Shown here: one piece after another, positions 9,384 to 17,800 of the stretch
Layout: each line of letters opens with the position of its first letter
How positions within the stretch are numbered: position 1 is the stretch's first letter
Origin: Nonomuraea angiospora
GTDB taxonomy: Bacteria; Actinomycetota; Actinomycetes; Streptosporangiales; Streptosporangiaceae
Assembly: GCF_014873145.1 (NCBI RefSeq)
Contig: NZ_JADBEK010000001.1
Location: 9,734,001 to 9,798,000, forward strand
DNA length: 64,000 nucleotides
Direction of reading: 5' to 3'
Translations under genes and position numbers: made by a program
Notes under the pieces: generated by a model
Seen by the model: only the letters and a program-made list of their open reading frames with translations
Told to the model about the DNA's origin: nothing
The model's database searches: none

Positions 9384-10468
9384 TTGTTGTTCCTCCTGTA
9401 GAAGGGCAGCTCTACCAGGTCCATAGGTTCATGGCTGCCCCGGATGTCCACGGCCAGGCCTGCATCGGCGCCGGTGTCCACGTAGGCCATCGCGATGGGC
9501 CTGCCCAGGCTCTGGGAGGGCGCACCGCTGGTGACCTCGCCGACGACGGCGCCGTCTTTGGTGACCGGGTAGCCGTGACGCGGCACCCGGCGTCCCCGCG
9601 CGACCAGGCCGACGAGCCGGCGCCGGGGCTGGCCGTCCTTGACCGCCTCGAGCGCCGACCGGCCGACGAAGTCGCCCGGCTTGTCGAATTTCACCACTCT
9701 GCCCAGCCCCGCGTCGAACGGGGTCAGCTCGACGCCCAGCTCGTTGCCGTAGAGCGGCATGCCGGCCTCCAGCCTGAGGGTGTCGCGGCTGGACAGGCCG
9801 GCGGGCTTGAGGCCGTACGGCTCGCCCGCCGCCATGAGCGCGTGCCAGAGCGGCACCGCGTCCTGGTTGGCGACGAACAGCTCGAACCCGTCCTCGCCGG
9901 TGTAGCCGGTGCGGGCGATGAGCGCCTGCCGCCCGTCGACCAGGTCGGGCAGGCCCGCGTAGTACTTGAGCCCGTCGAGGTCGGCGTCGGTGAGGGTGGC
10001 GAGGATCTCCTGGGACCGGGGTCCCTGTACGGCGATCAGCGCGTACTGGTCCGACCGGTCCTCGACCAGCACGTCGTACGCTTTCGACCGCTCAATCAGC
10101 TCTTTTGCCACTTTTTCGTAGTTCGAGGCGTTTGCCACGACCATGAACTCGTCGTCGTCGAGCCGGTAGACGATGAGGTCGTCGAGGACCCCGCCCCGCT
10201 CGTTGACGATCATGGTGTATCTGGCCCGCCCGGTCGCCAGCGCCGACAGGTGGCCGACCAGCGCGTAGTCGAGCGCCTGCCCGGCCTGCGGCCCGGTCAG
10301 GAAGATCTCGCCCATGTGGGAGAGGTCGAACAGCCCGGCCGCCTGGCGAACGGCGTTGTGCTCCGCGGACTCGCTCCCGTACCGGAGCGGCATGAGCCAC
10401 CCGGCGAAGTCGGTGAGCGTGGCGCCGAGGCTCTCGTGAACGTCGCGTAGCGGTGTTGATCGGGACAT
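9380..10468 (-). CDS. gcvT: Glycine cleavage system T protein (aminomethyltransferase)
   Basis: A 362-residue folate-dependent aminomethyltransferase. It has the family motifs [24 protein letters not shown] and [12 protein letters not shown], and a C-terminal barrel ending [10 protein letters not shown]. The ATG at 10468 ([16 protein letters not shown]) is chosen because GAGGTG lies 6 bp upstream. Any longer start would run into the riboswitch. It is the first gene of gcvT-gcvH-sdaA and is controlled by the tandem glycine riboswitch just upstream. Confidence 0.96.
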   Translation of the reverse strand: MSRSTPLRDVHESLGATLTDFAGWLMPLRYGSESAEHNAVRQAAGLFDLSHMGEIFLTGPQAGQALDYALVGHLSALATGRARYTMIVNERGGVLDDLIVYRLDDDEFMVVANASNYEKVAKELIERSKAYDVLVEDRSDQYALIAVQGPRSQEILATLTDADLDGLKYYAGLPDLVDGRQALIARTGYTGEDGFELFVANQDAVPLWHALMAAGEPYGLKPAGLSSRDTLRLEAGMPLYGNELGVELTPFDAGLGRVVKFDKPGDFVGRSALEAVKDGQPRRRLVGLVARGRRVPRHGYPVTKDGAVVGEVTSGAPSQSLGRPIAMAYVDTGADAGLAVDIRGSHEPMDLVELPFYRRNNK

Positions 10469-10503
10469 TTGTCGCACCTCTGGACAGGGTTGGATGCCAG
10501 GAT

Positions 10504-10692
10504 CCTCCCCCTCTGTCATCGATGCCTGAGAGCTTCGCCCGAGTTTTGCCGGACTTTCACCTTCGGCGAGGCCCCGCGGGCCTGCTTTCCAGAGGTCACC
10601 ATGAGCCGCGCGGTCCTTTGCCTTGAGAGGTTTGCGGGGAGGGCTTGCTCCTTCAGGGACCCTGACCGGCTGTCAGGGCGCTCTCCCGCACG
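10504..10692 (-). ncRNA. Tandem glycine riboswitch
   Basis: On the reverse strand there are two consecutive glycine aptamers. The first has GCGGGAGAGCGC, then GAAGGAGCAAGCC and CTCTCAAGGCAAAGGACCGC. The second has CTCTGGAAAGC, then CGAAGGTGAAAGTC, CTCTCAGGCAT and ACAGAGGGGGAGG. Both carry the characteristic GAAGG(A/T)G and CTCTCA.GCA elements. The element ends about 35 nt before the gcvT start, where the ribosome site (GAGGTG) could be the regulated element. Glycine binding would switch on gcvT-gcvH-sdaA. Confidence 0.93.
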
Positions 10693-10792
10693 GTTTCGCC
10701 GGTGATGCTCGTCAGCCTAGTGCCGCGATGGGGTTGTTGTCGCGTTCTGATCGCTCATGAACCACTCCGGGGGGTGGTGACGTCGTAAGGAT

Positions 10793-11626
10793 ATGAATCG
10801 GCGAACGGCGGCATTCGGCCTGCTGACCACCCTGGCCCTGGCGGGCTGCGGCGCATCGGAGGCCGCGTCCCCGACCCGTTACGAGGCCGGCGGGACGGTG
10901 CTCGAAGGCGGCGGGCACGGGCCGCAGCTGTGCATGATGGTCATGGAGTCGTCGCCACCCCAGTGCAGCGGTCTGGACATCGCCGGCTGGGACTGGAACA
11001 AAGTGGATCACGAGTCGCAGGGCGGCGTGAAGTGGGGCGAGTACCACGTCGTGGGCACCTGGGACGGCACCAGGCTGACGCTCACCGAGCCGCCGGGCGC
11101 CCCCGCCAAGGCGGCGGCCCCCGCGCACGAGGAGGACCTCACCAGCCCGTGCCCGGCGCCGGAGGGCGGCTGGCGGCCGGTCGATCCCGCCAAGGCCACG
11201 CAGCGGGCGCTGGACGAGGCGATGGCGCGGGCCGGCACGGCCCAGGAGTTCGCGGGCGCCTGGCTCGACCAGAGCTACATGAAGGGGCTCCCCGCGGAGT
11301 CGCCGGAGGCGAGCGACCCGCGGCGGCTGGTGCTCAACCTGAAGTTCACCGGCGACCTGTCCGGCCGCGAGGCGTGGATCCGCGAGGTGTGGGGCGGCGC
11401 GCTCTGCGTCAGCGGGGCGGCGCGCAGCCAGAGCGAGCTGGAGGCGATCCAGCGGCAGGTCGAGGCCGAGCTGGGCGACCGTCTCGTCTCGGCCTCCTCC
11501 AGCGTGCGGGGCAACCAGGTGACCGCGCAGGTCTGGGTGGCCACCGACGAGCTGCGCCGCGACCTGGAGGCCAGGCACGGCGCCGGAGCCGTGGTGCTGG
11601 ACGGCGTGCTCAGACCGGCGGGGTGA
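10793..11626 (+). CDS. Hypothetical lipoprotein
   Basis: A 277-residue exported lipoprotein. The signal peptide (MNRRTAAFGLLTTLALAGC) ends in lipobox LAGC with the lipidated Cys near residue 19. The mature part has a region with CMMVMESSPPQCSGLDI, then DWNKVDHESQGGVKWGEYHVVGTWDG, which reads like a beta-rich domain. The C-terminal half resembles none that I recognise. Start ATG at 10793. It diverges from the riboswitch operon. Function unknown. Confidence 0.8.
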   Translation: MNRRTAAFGLLTTLALAGCGASEAASPTRYEAGGTVLEGGGHGPQLCMMVMESSPPQCSGLDIAGWDWNKVDHESQGGVKWGEYHVVGTWDGTRLTLTEPPGAPAKAAAPAHEEDLTSPCPAPEGGWRPVDPAKATQRALDEAMARAGTAQEFAGAWLDQSYMKGLPAESPEASDPRRLVLNLKFTGDLSGREAWIREVWGGALCVSGAARSQSELEAIQRQVEAELGDRLVSASSSVRGNQVTAQVWVATDELRRDLEARHGAGAVVLDGVLRPAG

Positions 11627-11632
11627 GAGCGT

Positions 11633-12322
11633 TCAGCAGGCTGACACGAGCGCCTCGAAGAGGGCGCCGTCCTCGGCCGCCTCGGGGTGCCACTGCACGG
11701 CCACGGCGAAGGGGGCCGAGTCCAGCTCGACCGCCTCGATGGTGCCGTCGCCGGCGGTGGCGGTGACCGTGAGGCCGGGCGCGAGCCGGTCGACGGCCTG
11801 GTGGTGGTAGTGGGGGACGGTCACGGGCTCCGTGCCCAGCGCCTTGGCCAGGCGGCTGCCGGGGACGGGCGTGACGGGCAGCGGGCCGAACCGGCCGGGG
11901 GCGGGGGAGTGGCCGGTGTGCCCCACGACGTCGGGCAGGTGCTGGTGGAGGCTGCCGCCGAGGGCGACGTTGAGGACCTGGAGGCCGCGGCAGACGCCGA
12001 GGTACGGCAGGCCGGCGTCGAGGGCCGCCGCGACCAGCCCAAACTCCGCCTCATCCCGAAATTTGCGGATATAGCCGGTTTGATCCCCCGGCTCCTGCCC
12101 GTACCGGGCCGGGTCGACGTCCCCGCCACCGGCCAGGACCAGGCCGTCCAGGCGGCCGACGACCTGCGCGGGCTCGCCGGCCGGCGGCAGCACGACCGGC
12201 TGCCCGCCGGCGCGTACGACCTGCTCCACGTACATGTACGGCAGGAGCGCCACGGTCATGTCCCAGACCGTGAACTTCGCCGGCTCCACGTACGACGTGA
12301 TGCCGATGACGGGACGCTGCAC
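11633..12322 (-). CDS. Gamma-glutamyl-amine hydrolase, class I glutamine amidotransferase-like (PuuD-like)
   Basis: A 229-residue protein. The nucleophile elbow is YLGVCRGLQVLNVALGGSLHQHL (Cys111) and the catalytic His-Glu pair is QWHPE (His212). This matches the peptidase C26 / PuuD family, which releases glutamate from gamma-glutamyl-linked intermediates. The start is GTG at 12322 (VQRPVIGITSYV), with GGGGGT upstream. It is the last gene of the cluster glutamine-synthetase-like / aldehyde dehydrogenase / SDR / hydrolase, where it would complete amine degradation. Confidence 0.88.
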   Translation of the reverse strand: MQRPVIGITSYVEPAKFTVWDMTVALLPYMYVEQVVRAGGQPVVLPPAGEPAQVVGRLDGLVLAGGGDVDPARYGQEPGDQTGYIRKFRDEAEFGLVAAALDAGLPYLGVCRGLQVLNVALGGSLHQHLPDVVGHTGHSPAPGRFGPLPVTPVPGSRLAKALGTEPVTVPHYHHQAVDRLAPGLTVTATAGDGTIEAVELDSAPFAVAVQWHPEAAEDGALFEALVSAC

Positions 12323-12350
12323 GATATGACCCCCGAGAACCAGACCAGAG

Positions 12351-13121
12351 CTAGAGCGGCGTGACGTAGGCGCCGGAGATGCCCCCGTCCACCAGGAACT
12401 CACTACCCGTGATGAACGACGCGTCGTCGCTGGCCAGGAACGCCACCGCCGCCGCGATCTCCGACGCCTCGGCGAAGCGCCCGACGGGGATGTGCACCAG
12501 CCGCCGCTGCGCCCGCTCCGGGTCCTTGGCGAACAGCTCCTGCAGCAGCGGCGTGTTCACCGGCCCGGGGCACAGCGCGTTCACCCTGATGCCCTCCCGG
12601 GCGAACTGCACGCCCAGCTCGCGCGACATCGCCAGCACGCCGCCCTTGGACGCGGTGTACGAGATCTGCGAGGTCGCCGACCCCATGACGGCCACGAACG
12701 ACGCGGTGTTGATGATCGAGCCCTTGCCCTGCTGTCGCATGTACGGGATGGCGTGCTTGCAGCAGAGGTAGACGCTGGTCAGGTTCACCTCCTGGACCCG
12801 GCGCCAGGCGTCGATGCCGGTCTCCAGGATCGAGTCGTCGTCGGGCGGCGAGATGCCGGCGTTGTTGAAGGCGATGTCCACGCTGCCGTAGGTGTCGAAG
12901 GCGGTCCGGAACATCCTGACGACGTCGTCCTCGACGGTGACGTCGGCCTTGACGAAGAGGCCGCCGACCTCGTTCGCGGCCTTGACGCCGGCCTCCTCGT
13001 CGACGTCCACGCAGACGACCTTGGCGCCCTCCTCGGCGAACCTGCGTGCCGTGGCCAGCCCGATGCCGCTGCCCGCGCCGGTGATGACGGCCACCCGATC
13101 CTGCAAACGCTGCACTTTCAC
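12351..13121 (-). CDS. SDR-family NAD(P)-dependent oxidoreductase
   Basis: A 256-residue classical short-chain dehydrogenase. The nucleotide-binding motif is TGAGSGIG (14-21), followed by NNAG (87-89 region). Catalytic residues are Ser141, Tyr155 and Lys159 (YTASK). The C-terminus, DGGISGAY, is typical. It overlaps the upstream aldehyde dehydrogenase gene by 4 bp. Its substrate is probably a hydroxy or amino-aldehyde intermediate of the gamma-glutamyl-amine route, inferred only from the operon. Confidence 0.88.
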   Translation of the reverse strand: MKVQRLQDRVAVITGAGSGIGLATARRFAEEGAKVVCVDVDEEAGVKAANEVGGLFVKADVTVEDDVVRMFRTAFDTYGSVDIAFNNAGISPPDDDSILETGIDAWRRVQEVNLTSVYLCCKHAIPYMRQQGKGSIINTASFVAVMGSATSQISYTASKGGVLAMSRELGVQFAREGIRVNALCPGPVNTPLLQELFAKDPERAQRRLVHIPVGRFAEASEIAAAVAFLASDDASFITGSEFLVDGGISGAYVTPL

Positions 13122-14461
13122 TCCCAGGAGATGAAGACGTTCTTGGTCTCGGTGAAGGCCGCCAGGGCGTCAGGGCCGAGCTCCCTGCCGAGACCGGACT
13201 GCTTGAAGCCCCCGAAGGGGGTCCAGTAGCGGACCGACGAGTGCGAGTTGACCGAGAGCGCGCCCGACTCGACGGCCCTGGCCACGCGGAGCGCCCGCCC
13301 GACGTCGCGGGTCCAGATGGAGCCGCTCAGGCCGTACGGGGTGTCGTTGGCGATGCGTACGGCCTCGGCCTCGTCCTCGAAGCGCACCACGGACACGACG
13401 GGCCCGAAGATCTCCTCGGTGAAGGCCGGGTCGGTGAGCTCCGGCGTCAGCACCGTCGGGGGGAACCAGTAGCCCCTGCCCTCGGGGCAGGATCCCTGAA
13501 GGTAGGGGGTGCCCTGGACGAAACCGCGCACCCGGTCGAGGTGTTCGGCGCTGATCAGCGGGCCCATCTCGGTGCCCTCGTCGAGCGGGTCGCCGACCTT
13601 GACGCCCCGCACGGCCGCCGCCAGGCGCTCCATGAACTCGTCGTACACCTCGGCCTGGACGAGCAGGCGGGAGCGGGCGCAGCAGTCCTGTCCCGAGTTG
13701 TCGAAGACCGCGTACGGCGCCGTACTCGCGGCCTTGCCGAGATCCGCGTCGGCGAAGACGATGTTGGCGGACTTGCCGCCCAGCTCCAGCGTGATCCGCT
13801 TGACCTGCCGCGCCGCCTTGGCGGCGATCTCCTTGCCCACCTCGGTCGAGCCGGTGAACACGATCTTCGCCACGTCCGGGTGCTCGACGAGCCGGGCCCC
13901 CGCGACCTCCCCTGCCCCAGGCAGCACCTGGAGCACCCCCTCGGGGAGGCCCGCGGCGAGGGCCAGCTCCGCCAGCCTCAGCGCGGTCAGCGGGGTCCAT
14001 TCGGCCGGCTTGACGATCACCGTGTTGCCGGCCGCGAGCGCCGGGGCCACGCCCCAGGTCATGATCACCATGGGGAAGTTCCACGGCACGATGACGCCGA
14101 CGACGCCCAGCGGCTCCTGGAACGTGAGGTCCACGCCGCCCGGCACCGGGATCTGCCTGCCGTGGTTGCGCTCGGGCGCGCCGGCGTAGAAGTGCAGCAC
14201 GTCGCGTACGTTGCCGGCCTCCCAACGGGCGTTCCCGATCGGGTGCCCGGCGTTGGCCAGCTCCAGCCGCGCCAGCTCCTCGCCGTGCTCGTCCACCAGG
14301 TCGGCGAACCTGCGCAGCAGCCGCGCCCGGTCCCCGGGCGACACCTCGCGCCAGGTCGCGTACGCGTTCCTGGCACGCTCCACCGCCCGGTCCACCTCGG
14401 CGGCGTCGGCCAGTTCGACGTCGGCGAGGACGTCCTCCGTCGCCGGATCAACGATCTTCAT
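13118..14461 (-). CDS. Aldehyde dehydrogenase (gamma-glutamyl-aminoaldehyde type)
   Basis: A 447-residue NAD(P)-dependent aldehyde dehydrogenase. Visible motifs are PWNFP (Asn127), KPAEWTP (Lys151), FTGSTEVGK, LELGGKS (Glu226) and NSGQDCCA with catalytic Cys260. It is about 30 residues shorter than usual because the N-terminal FINGEW segment is missing; an upstream start is limited by the glutamine-synthetase-like gene 10 bp away. In the pathway it would oxidise a gamma-glutamyl-aminoaldehyde to the acid (PuuC role). Confidence 0.9.
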   Translation of the reverse strand: MKIVDPATEDVLADVELADAAEVDRAVERARNAYATWREVSPGDRARLLRRFADLVDEHGEELARLELANAGHPIGNARWEAGNVRDVLHFYAGAPERNHGRQIPVPGGVDLTFQEPLGVVGVIVPWNFPMVIMTWGVAPALAAGNTVIVKPAEWTPLTALRLAELALAAGLPEGVLQVLPGAGEVAGARLVEHPDVAKIVFTGSTEVGKEIAAKAARQVKRITLELGGKSANIVFADADLGKAASTAPYAVFDNSGQDCCARSRLLVQAEVYDEFMERLAAAVRGVKVGDPLDEGTEMGPLISAEHLDRVRGFVQGTPYLQGSCPEGRGYWFPPTVLTPELTDPAFTEEIFGPVVSVVRFEDEAEAVRIANDTPYGLSGSIWTRDVGRALRVARAVESGALSVNSHSSVRYWTPFGGFKQSGLGRELGPDALAAFTETKNVFISWE

Positions 14462-14470
14462 GTGCTTCTT

Positions 14471-15841
14471 TCACATCCGCTCGAAACCACGGAACAGCTC
14501 CCAATCCGTCACCGCCGCGTCGAACGCGGCCAGCTCCACGCGCGCGTTGTTGGCATAGTGCTCGACCACGTCCTCGCCGAACGTCTCGCGGGCCAGCTTC
14601 GACCCCTCGAACAGCGCCAGCGCGTCCCGCAGCGTGTGGGGCACGCTCTCGGCGCCGGAGTCGTAGGCGTTGCCCTCGAACGCGCCCTCCAGCGGCAGCT
14701 CGTTGTCGATGCCGTGCAGCCCGGCCGCGATCAGCGCGGAGACCGCGAGGTAGGGGTTGACGTCGCCGCCCGGCACCCGGTTCTCCACGCGCAGCGACGG
14801 GCCGTGGCCGACGAGCCGGAGCGAGCAGGTGCGGTTGTCCACGCCCCACTTGACGGCCGTGGGCGCGAAGCTGCCGGGGACGTAGCGCTTGTAGGAGTTG
14901 ATGTTGGGGGCGTACAGGAGGGTGAGCTCGCGCAGGCAGGCGAGCTGCCCGGCGATGAAGTGGGCGCCGAGCGGGGAGAGCCCGTGCGGCCCGTCGCCCG
15001 CCATCACCGGATCCCCGTCGCCGCCGCGCAGCGAGATGTGGATGTGGCAGGAGTTGCCCTCGCGCTGGTTGGGCTTGGCCATGAAGGTGATCGACTTGCC
15101 CTCCTGGGCGGCGATCTCCTTCGCGCCGTTCTTGTAGATGACGTGGTGGTCGCAGGTCCTGAGCGCCTCGTCGTAGCGGAAGGTGATCTCGTGCTGGCCC
15201 AGGTTGCACTCGCCCTTGGCGGACTCGACGTAGAGGCCGGCGCCCTCCATGTTCCGGCGGATCCGCCGCAGCAGCGGCTCGATGCGGGCGGTGCCGAGCA
15301 GCGAATAGTCCACGTTGTAGAGGTTGGACGGTGACATGTCCCGGTAGCCGCGCTTCCAGGCGTCCTCGTAGCTGTCGTCGTAGACGATGAACTCCAGCTC
15401 GGTGCCCACGTACGCGGCCAGCCCCCGCTCGGCGAGGCGAGTGAGCTGCCTGCGCAGGATCTGCCGGGGCGAGGCGGTCACGTCGCCGCCGCCCTCCCAG
15501 GCGAGGTCGGCCATCAGCATGGCGGTCCCCTCGTGCCAGGGCACCCTGCGCAGCGTCGCGAGGTCCGGCTTCATCACGAAGTCGCCGTAGCCGCGCTCCC
15601 AGGACGACATCGCGTAGCCGCCGACGGTGTTCATGTCCACGTCTACGGCGAGCAGGTAGTTGCACCCCTCGGAGCCGTGGTGCAGCACCTCTTCGAGGAA
15701 ATAGCGGGCGGACAGCCTCTTGCCCTGCAGCCTGCCCTGCATGTCGGCGATGGCGAGGAGCACGGTGTCGATGCGCCCGAGCGCGACCTCGTCGCGCAGC
15801 TCGCTGACGGAAAGGAATCCGGTGCCCGATCTCTCGCTCAC
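14471..15841 (-). CDS. Glutamine synthetase family protein, probable gamma-glutamylpolyamine/ethanolamide synthetase
   Basis: A 456-residue GS-like ligase. It has GTELEFIVYD (metal-binding glutamates), KGECNLGQHEITFRY, MAKPNQREGNSCHIHISL and NINSYKRYVPGSFAP. These place it with PuuA/GlnA3/GlnA4-type enzymes, which gamma-glutamylate amines, rather than with GlnA. The neighbourhood (aldehyde dehydrogenase, SDR, gamma-glutamyl hydrolase, FadR-type regulator) supports amine catabolism. Which amine, polyamine or ethanolamine, cannot be read from sequence. The GTG at 15841 follows GGGGACAGC; longer forms to 15931 would cross the shared promoter. Confidence 0.88.
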   Translation of the reverse strand: MSERSGTGFLSVSELRDEVALGRIDTVLLAIADMQGRLQGKRLSARYFLEEVLHHGSEGCNYLLAVDVDMNTVGGYAMSSWERGYGDFVMKPDLATLRRVPWHEGTAMLMADLAWEGGGDVTASPRQILRRQLTRLAERGLAAYVGTELEFIVYDDSYEDAWKRGYRDMSPSNLYNVDYSLLGTARIEPLLRRIRRNMEGAGLYVESAKGECNLGQHEITFRYDEALRTCDHHVIYKNGAKEIAAQEGKSITFMAKPNQREGNSCHIHISLRGGDGDPVMAGDGPHGLSPLGAHFIAGQLACLRELTLLYAPNINSYKRYVPGSFAPTAVKWGVDNRTCSLRLVGHGPSLRVENRVPGGDVNPYLAVSALIAAGLHGIDNELPLEGAFEGNAYDSGAESVPHTLRDALALFEGSKLARETFGEDVVEHYANNARVELAAFDAAVTDWELFRGFERM

Positions 15842-15889
15842 GCTGTCCCCGCTCCGATCTGGCCAGAGGCGCTTTCCCGTTGATTGGGC

Positions 15890-15902
15890 TAGTCTTAGAC
15901 CA
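15890..15902. promoter_or_regulatory. FadR/GntR-type operator dyad
   Basis: TAGTCTTAGACCA is an imperfect palindrome with core GTCT-T-AGAC and outer T.GT/AC.A pattern. It sits between the divergent glutamine-synthetase-like and FadR-type genes. GntR/FadR proteins commonly bind T-n-G-T...A-C-n-A sites, so this is the likely autoregulatory operator. Confidence 0.5.
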
Positions 15903-15945
15903 TTGATGTGTATGGCGGGATCCGTTGTCAAGACCTGAGGACACG

Positions 15946-16671
15946 TTGGACGAGTCGGCGCGGTTGATGACGGTGTTGCGCCCGGTGCGGGCCGGCAACG
16001 CCTTCGAGGAGACGGTGGAACGGCTGCTCCAGGCCATCAAGCTCGGTGTGGTCCCGCCCGGCGACAAGCTCCCTCCCGAGCGCGAGCTGGCCGTACGGCT
16101 CGGCATCAGCCGGGTCACCCTGCGCGAGGCGATCCGCGCGCTGTCCGACGCGGGCTACCTCGACGTGCGGAGGGGCCGCTACGGGGGAGCCTTCGTCACG
16201 TACGTTCCCCCTCAACCCGACGCGGGCGACCTGCGGCAGGTCGTGGCGGAGATGGGCGGCGACGACCTGTCGGACGCGCTCACGTTCCGCCTGGCGGTGG
16301 AGTGCGGGGCGGCCCAGGTGCTGGCCACGTCCGGCCTCGCGGCCGACAGGCGCGAGCTGCTCCTGCGCCGGCTGTCGGAGCTGAACGAGGCCCCCATCGA
16401 GGACTACCGCCGCCTCGACACGGCCTTCCACCTGTCCATCGCCGAGCTGACCGGCTCGACCCTGCTCGCCACGGCGTGCGCCGACGCCCGCTCGCGGGTG
16501 AGCGACCTGCTGAACGCGATCCCCATGCTCCAGGTCAACCTGGACCACGCCGCCATCCAGCACCAGGCCATCGTGGACGCCATCCTGGCCGGCGACCCGG
16601 ACGGGGCCCGCCGGGCGGTCACCGAACACCTGGAGGGCACAGCAGCCCTTTTGCGGGCCTTTCTCGCTTGA
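15946..16671 (+). CDS. FadR/GntR-family transcriptional regulator
   Basis: A 241-residue regulator. The N-terminal winged helix has GDKLPPERELAVRLGISRVTLREAIRALSDAGYLDVRRGRYGG. The C-terminal FCD ligand-binding domain is helical, with likely metal ligands in DTAFHLSIAELTGS and the later HQAIVDAILAGD. The start is uncertain: TTG at 15946 follows GAGGAC at a good distance; ATG at 15967 is the alternative. It diverges from the gamma-glutamyl-amine operon and is probably its repressor. Confidence 0.88.
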   Translation: MDESARLMTVLRPVRAGNAFEETVERLLQAIKLGVVPPGDKLPPERELAVRLGISRVTLREAIRALSDAGYLDVRRGRYGGAFVTYVPPQPDAGDLRQVVAEMGGDDLSDALTFRLAVECGAAQVLATSGLAADRRELLLRRLSELNEAPIEDYRRLDTAFHLSIAELTGSTLLATACADARSRVSDLLNAIPMLQVNLDHAAIQHQAIVDAILAGDPDGARRAVTEHLEGTAALLRAFLA

Positions 16672-16717
16672 CGGTCTAGAAGGTGCAGGGGCCCTCGTAC
16701 CATCTCTTTCTAGAGTC

Positions 16718-17473
16718 ATGGGGAACTGGTTCGAGCACAACATCGTCGCCACAGGACGGCTGCCGCTGTTCTGTTATTTCGTCACGCTCATCGTGGCGTT
16801 CATCGCCACGCGCATCAACGTCCGCCTGATCAGGGCGAAGGTCGGCTGGTTCCGCAACCTGAACGTGGGCGAGATGCACATCCACCACGTCGTGTTCGGC
16901 GTCGTGCTGATGCTGGTCGGCGGGGTCAGCGGGCTCATCGTGTCCTCCGCCTCGCAGGTCGGCTACGCCGTCGCGGCCTGCGTCTTCGGCATCGGGTCCG
17001 CGCTCGTGCTGGACGAGTTCGCGCTGATCCTGCACCTGCACGACGTCTACTGGGAGGAGGAGGGGCGCACCTCGGTGGACGCGGTCTTCATCGCGATCGC
17101 CGTCACGGGCCTGCTCCTCATCGGCCTGCGCCCTCTGACCTGGGACTACGGCACCCTGGTCAACCCCGGCGCGCTCATCGTGGCCAACCTGGTGCTCGCC
17201 GTCGTCACCCTGCTCAAGGGCAAAATCTGGACAGGGATGGCCGGCCTGTTCGTGCCGCCGATGCTGGTGGTGGGCGCGCTGCGGCTGGCCCGGCCCGGCT
17301 CCCCGTGGGCCCGCTGGTTCTTCGCCCAGCGCTCGCCGCGCAAGATGGCCAAGGCCATCCACCGTGAGGAGCGGTGGCGGCGGCCCGCGATCAGGGCCAA
17401 GATCGCCTTCCAGGAGTTCCTCTCAGGGCGTCACGATCTCCCTTCCACGCGGCGCGGACGTTGGCATACTTGA
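16718..17473 (+). CDS. Conserved hypothetical multi-pass membrane protein
   Basis: A 251-residue integral membrane protein with about six hydrophobic segments. Polar signatures lie at membrane edges: NVGEMHIHHVVFG near residue 50, and DEFALILHLHDVYWEEEGRTSVDAV near residue 100. The His/Glu/Asp density suggests metal or quinone contacts, but that is inference. A basic C-terminal tail (RSPRKMAKAIHREERWRRPAIRAK) faces the cytoplasm. I recall similar proteins as unannotated integral membrane proteins in actinobacteria. ATG at 16718; its stop precedes the next gene by 3 bp. Confidence 0.8.
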   Translation: MGNWFEHNIVATGRLPLFCYFVTLIVAFIATRINVRLIRAKVGWFRNLNVGEMHIHHVVFGVVLMLVGGVSGLIVSSASQVGYAVAACVFGIGSALVLDEFALILHLHDVYWEEEGRTSVDAVFIAIAVTGLLLIGLRPLTWDYGTLVNPGALIVANLVLAVVTLLKGKIWTGMAGLFVPPMLVVGALRLARPGSPWARWFFAQRSPRKMAKAIHREERWRRPAIRAKIAFQEFLSGRHDLPSTRRGRWHT

Positions 17474-17476
17474 GCC

Positions 17477-17800
17477 ATGGCACTTCCTTCGATCTACGAA
17501 GGGCTCGAAGAGAAGGTCCCCGACTCCCTGGATGACCTTCACGGCCCGGCCGAGGGCGTCGTCGCGCTGCCGATGCATCTGGCGTGGTCGGGGCTGACGG
17601 AGTTCGACCTGTCCAACTTCAAGCTGCGCCTGTCGATGTACAAGATCGTGATCACCGCCGGTCGGCGAGCCGATTACGAGGCATACCTCAACGCGGATCA
17701 CCTCGTCACCGACTGGCCGTTGCTGCGGAAGGGGCTCGGGCGCGGCTACCGGCAGGCCTGGGAGAAGAAGCTCGCGTTGGCGCGGGAGATTCCCGCCTGA
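17477..17800 (+). CDS. Hypothetical protein, putative partner (antitoxin-like) of AbiEii nucleotidyltransferase
   Basis: A 107-residue soluble protein with no domain I recognise. It contains LSNFKLRLSMYKIVITAGRRADYEAYLNADHLVTDWPLLRKGLGRGYRQAWEKK, which looks helical. Its stop codon overlaps the ATG of the nucleotidyltransferase gene (TGATG), so the two are translationally coupled. In the AbiE system the antitoxin precedes the toxin in this way, but AbiEi homology is not visible here; the role is inferred from position. Confidence 0.65.
   Translation: MALPSIYEGLEEKVPDSLDDLHGPAEGVVALPMHLAWSGLTEFDLSNFKLRLSMYKIVITAGRRADYEAYLNADHLVTDWPLLRKGLGRGYRQAWEKKLALAREIPA

Noticed and set aside
14448..16118. 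Long ORF over the glutamine-synthetase-like gene in another frame on the same strand
   Set aside because: It is GC-rich shadow coding with arginine/alanine repeats; the other frame has complete GS motifs.
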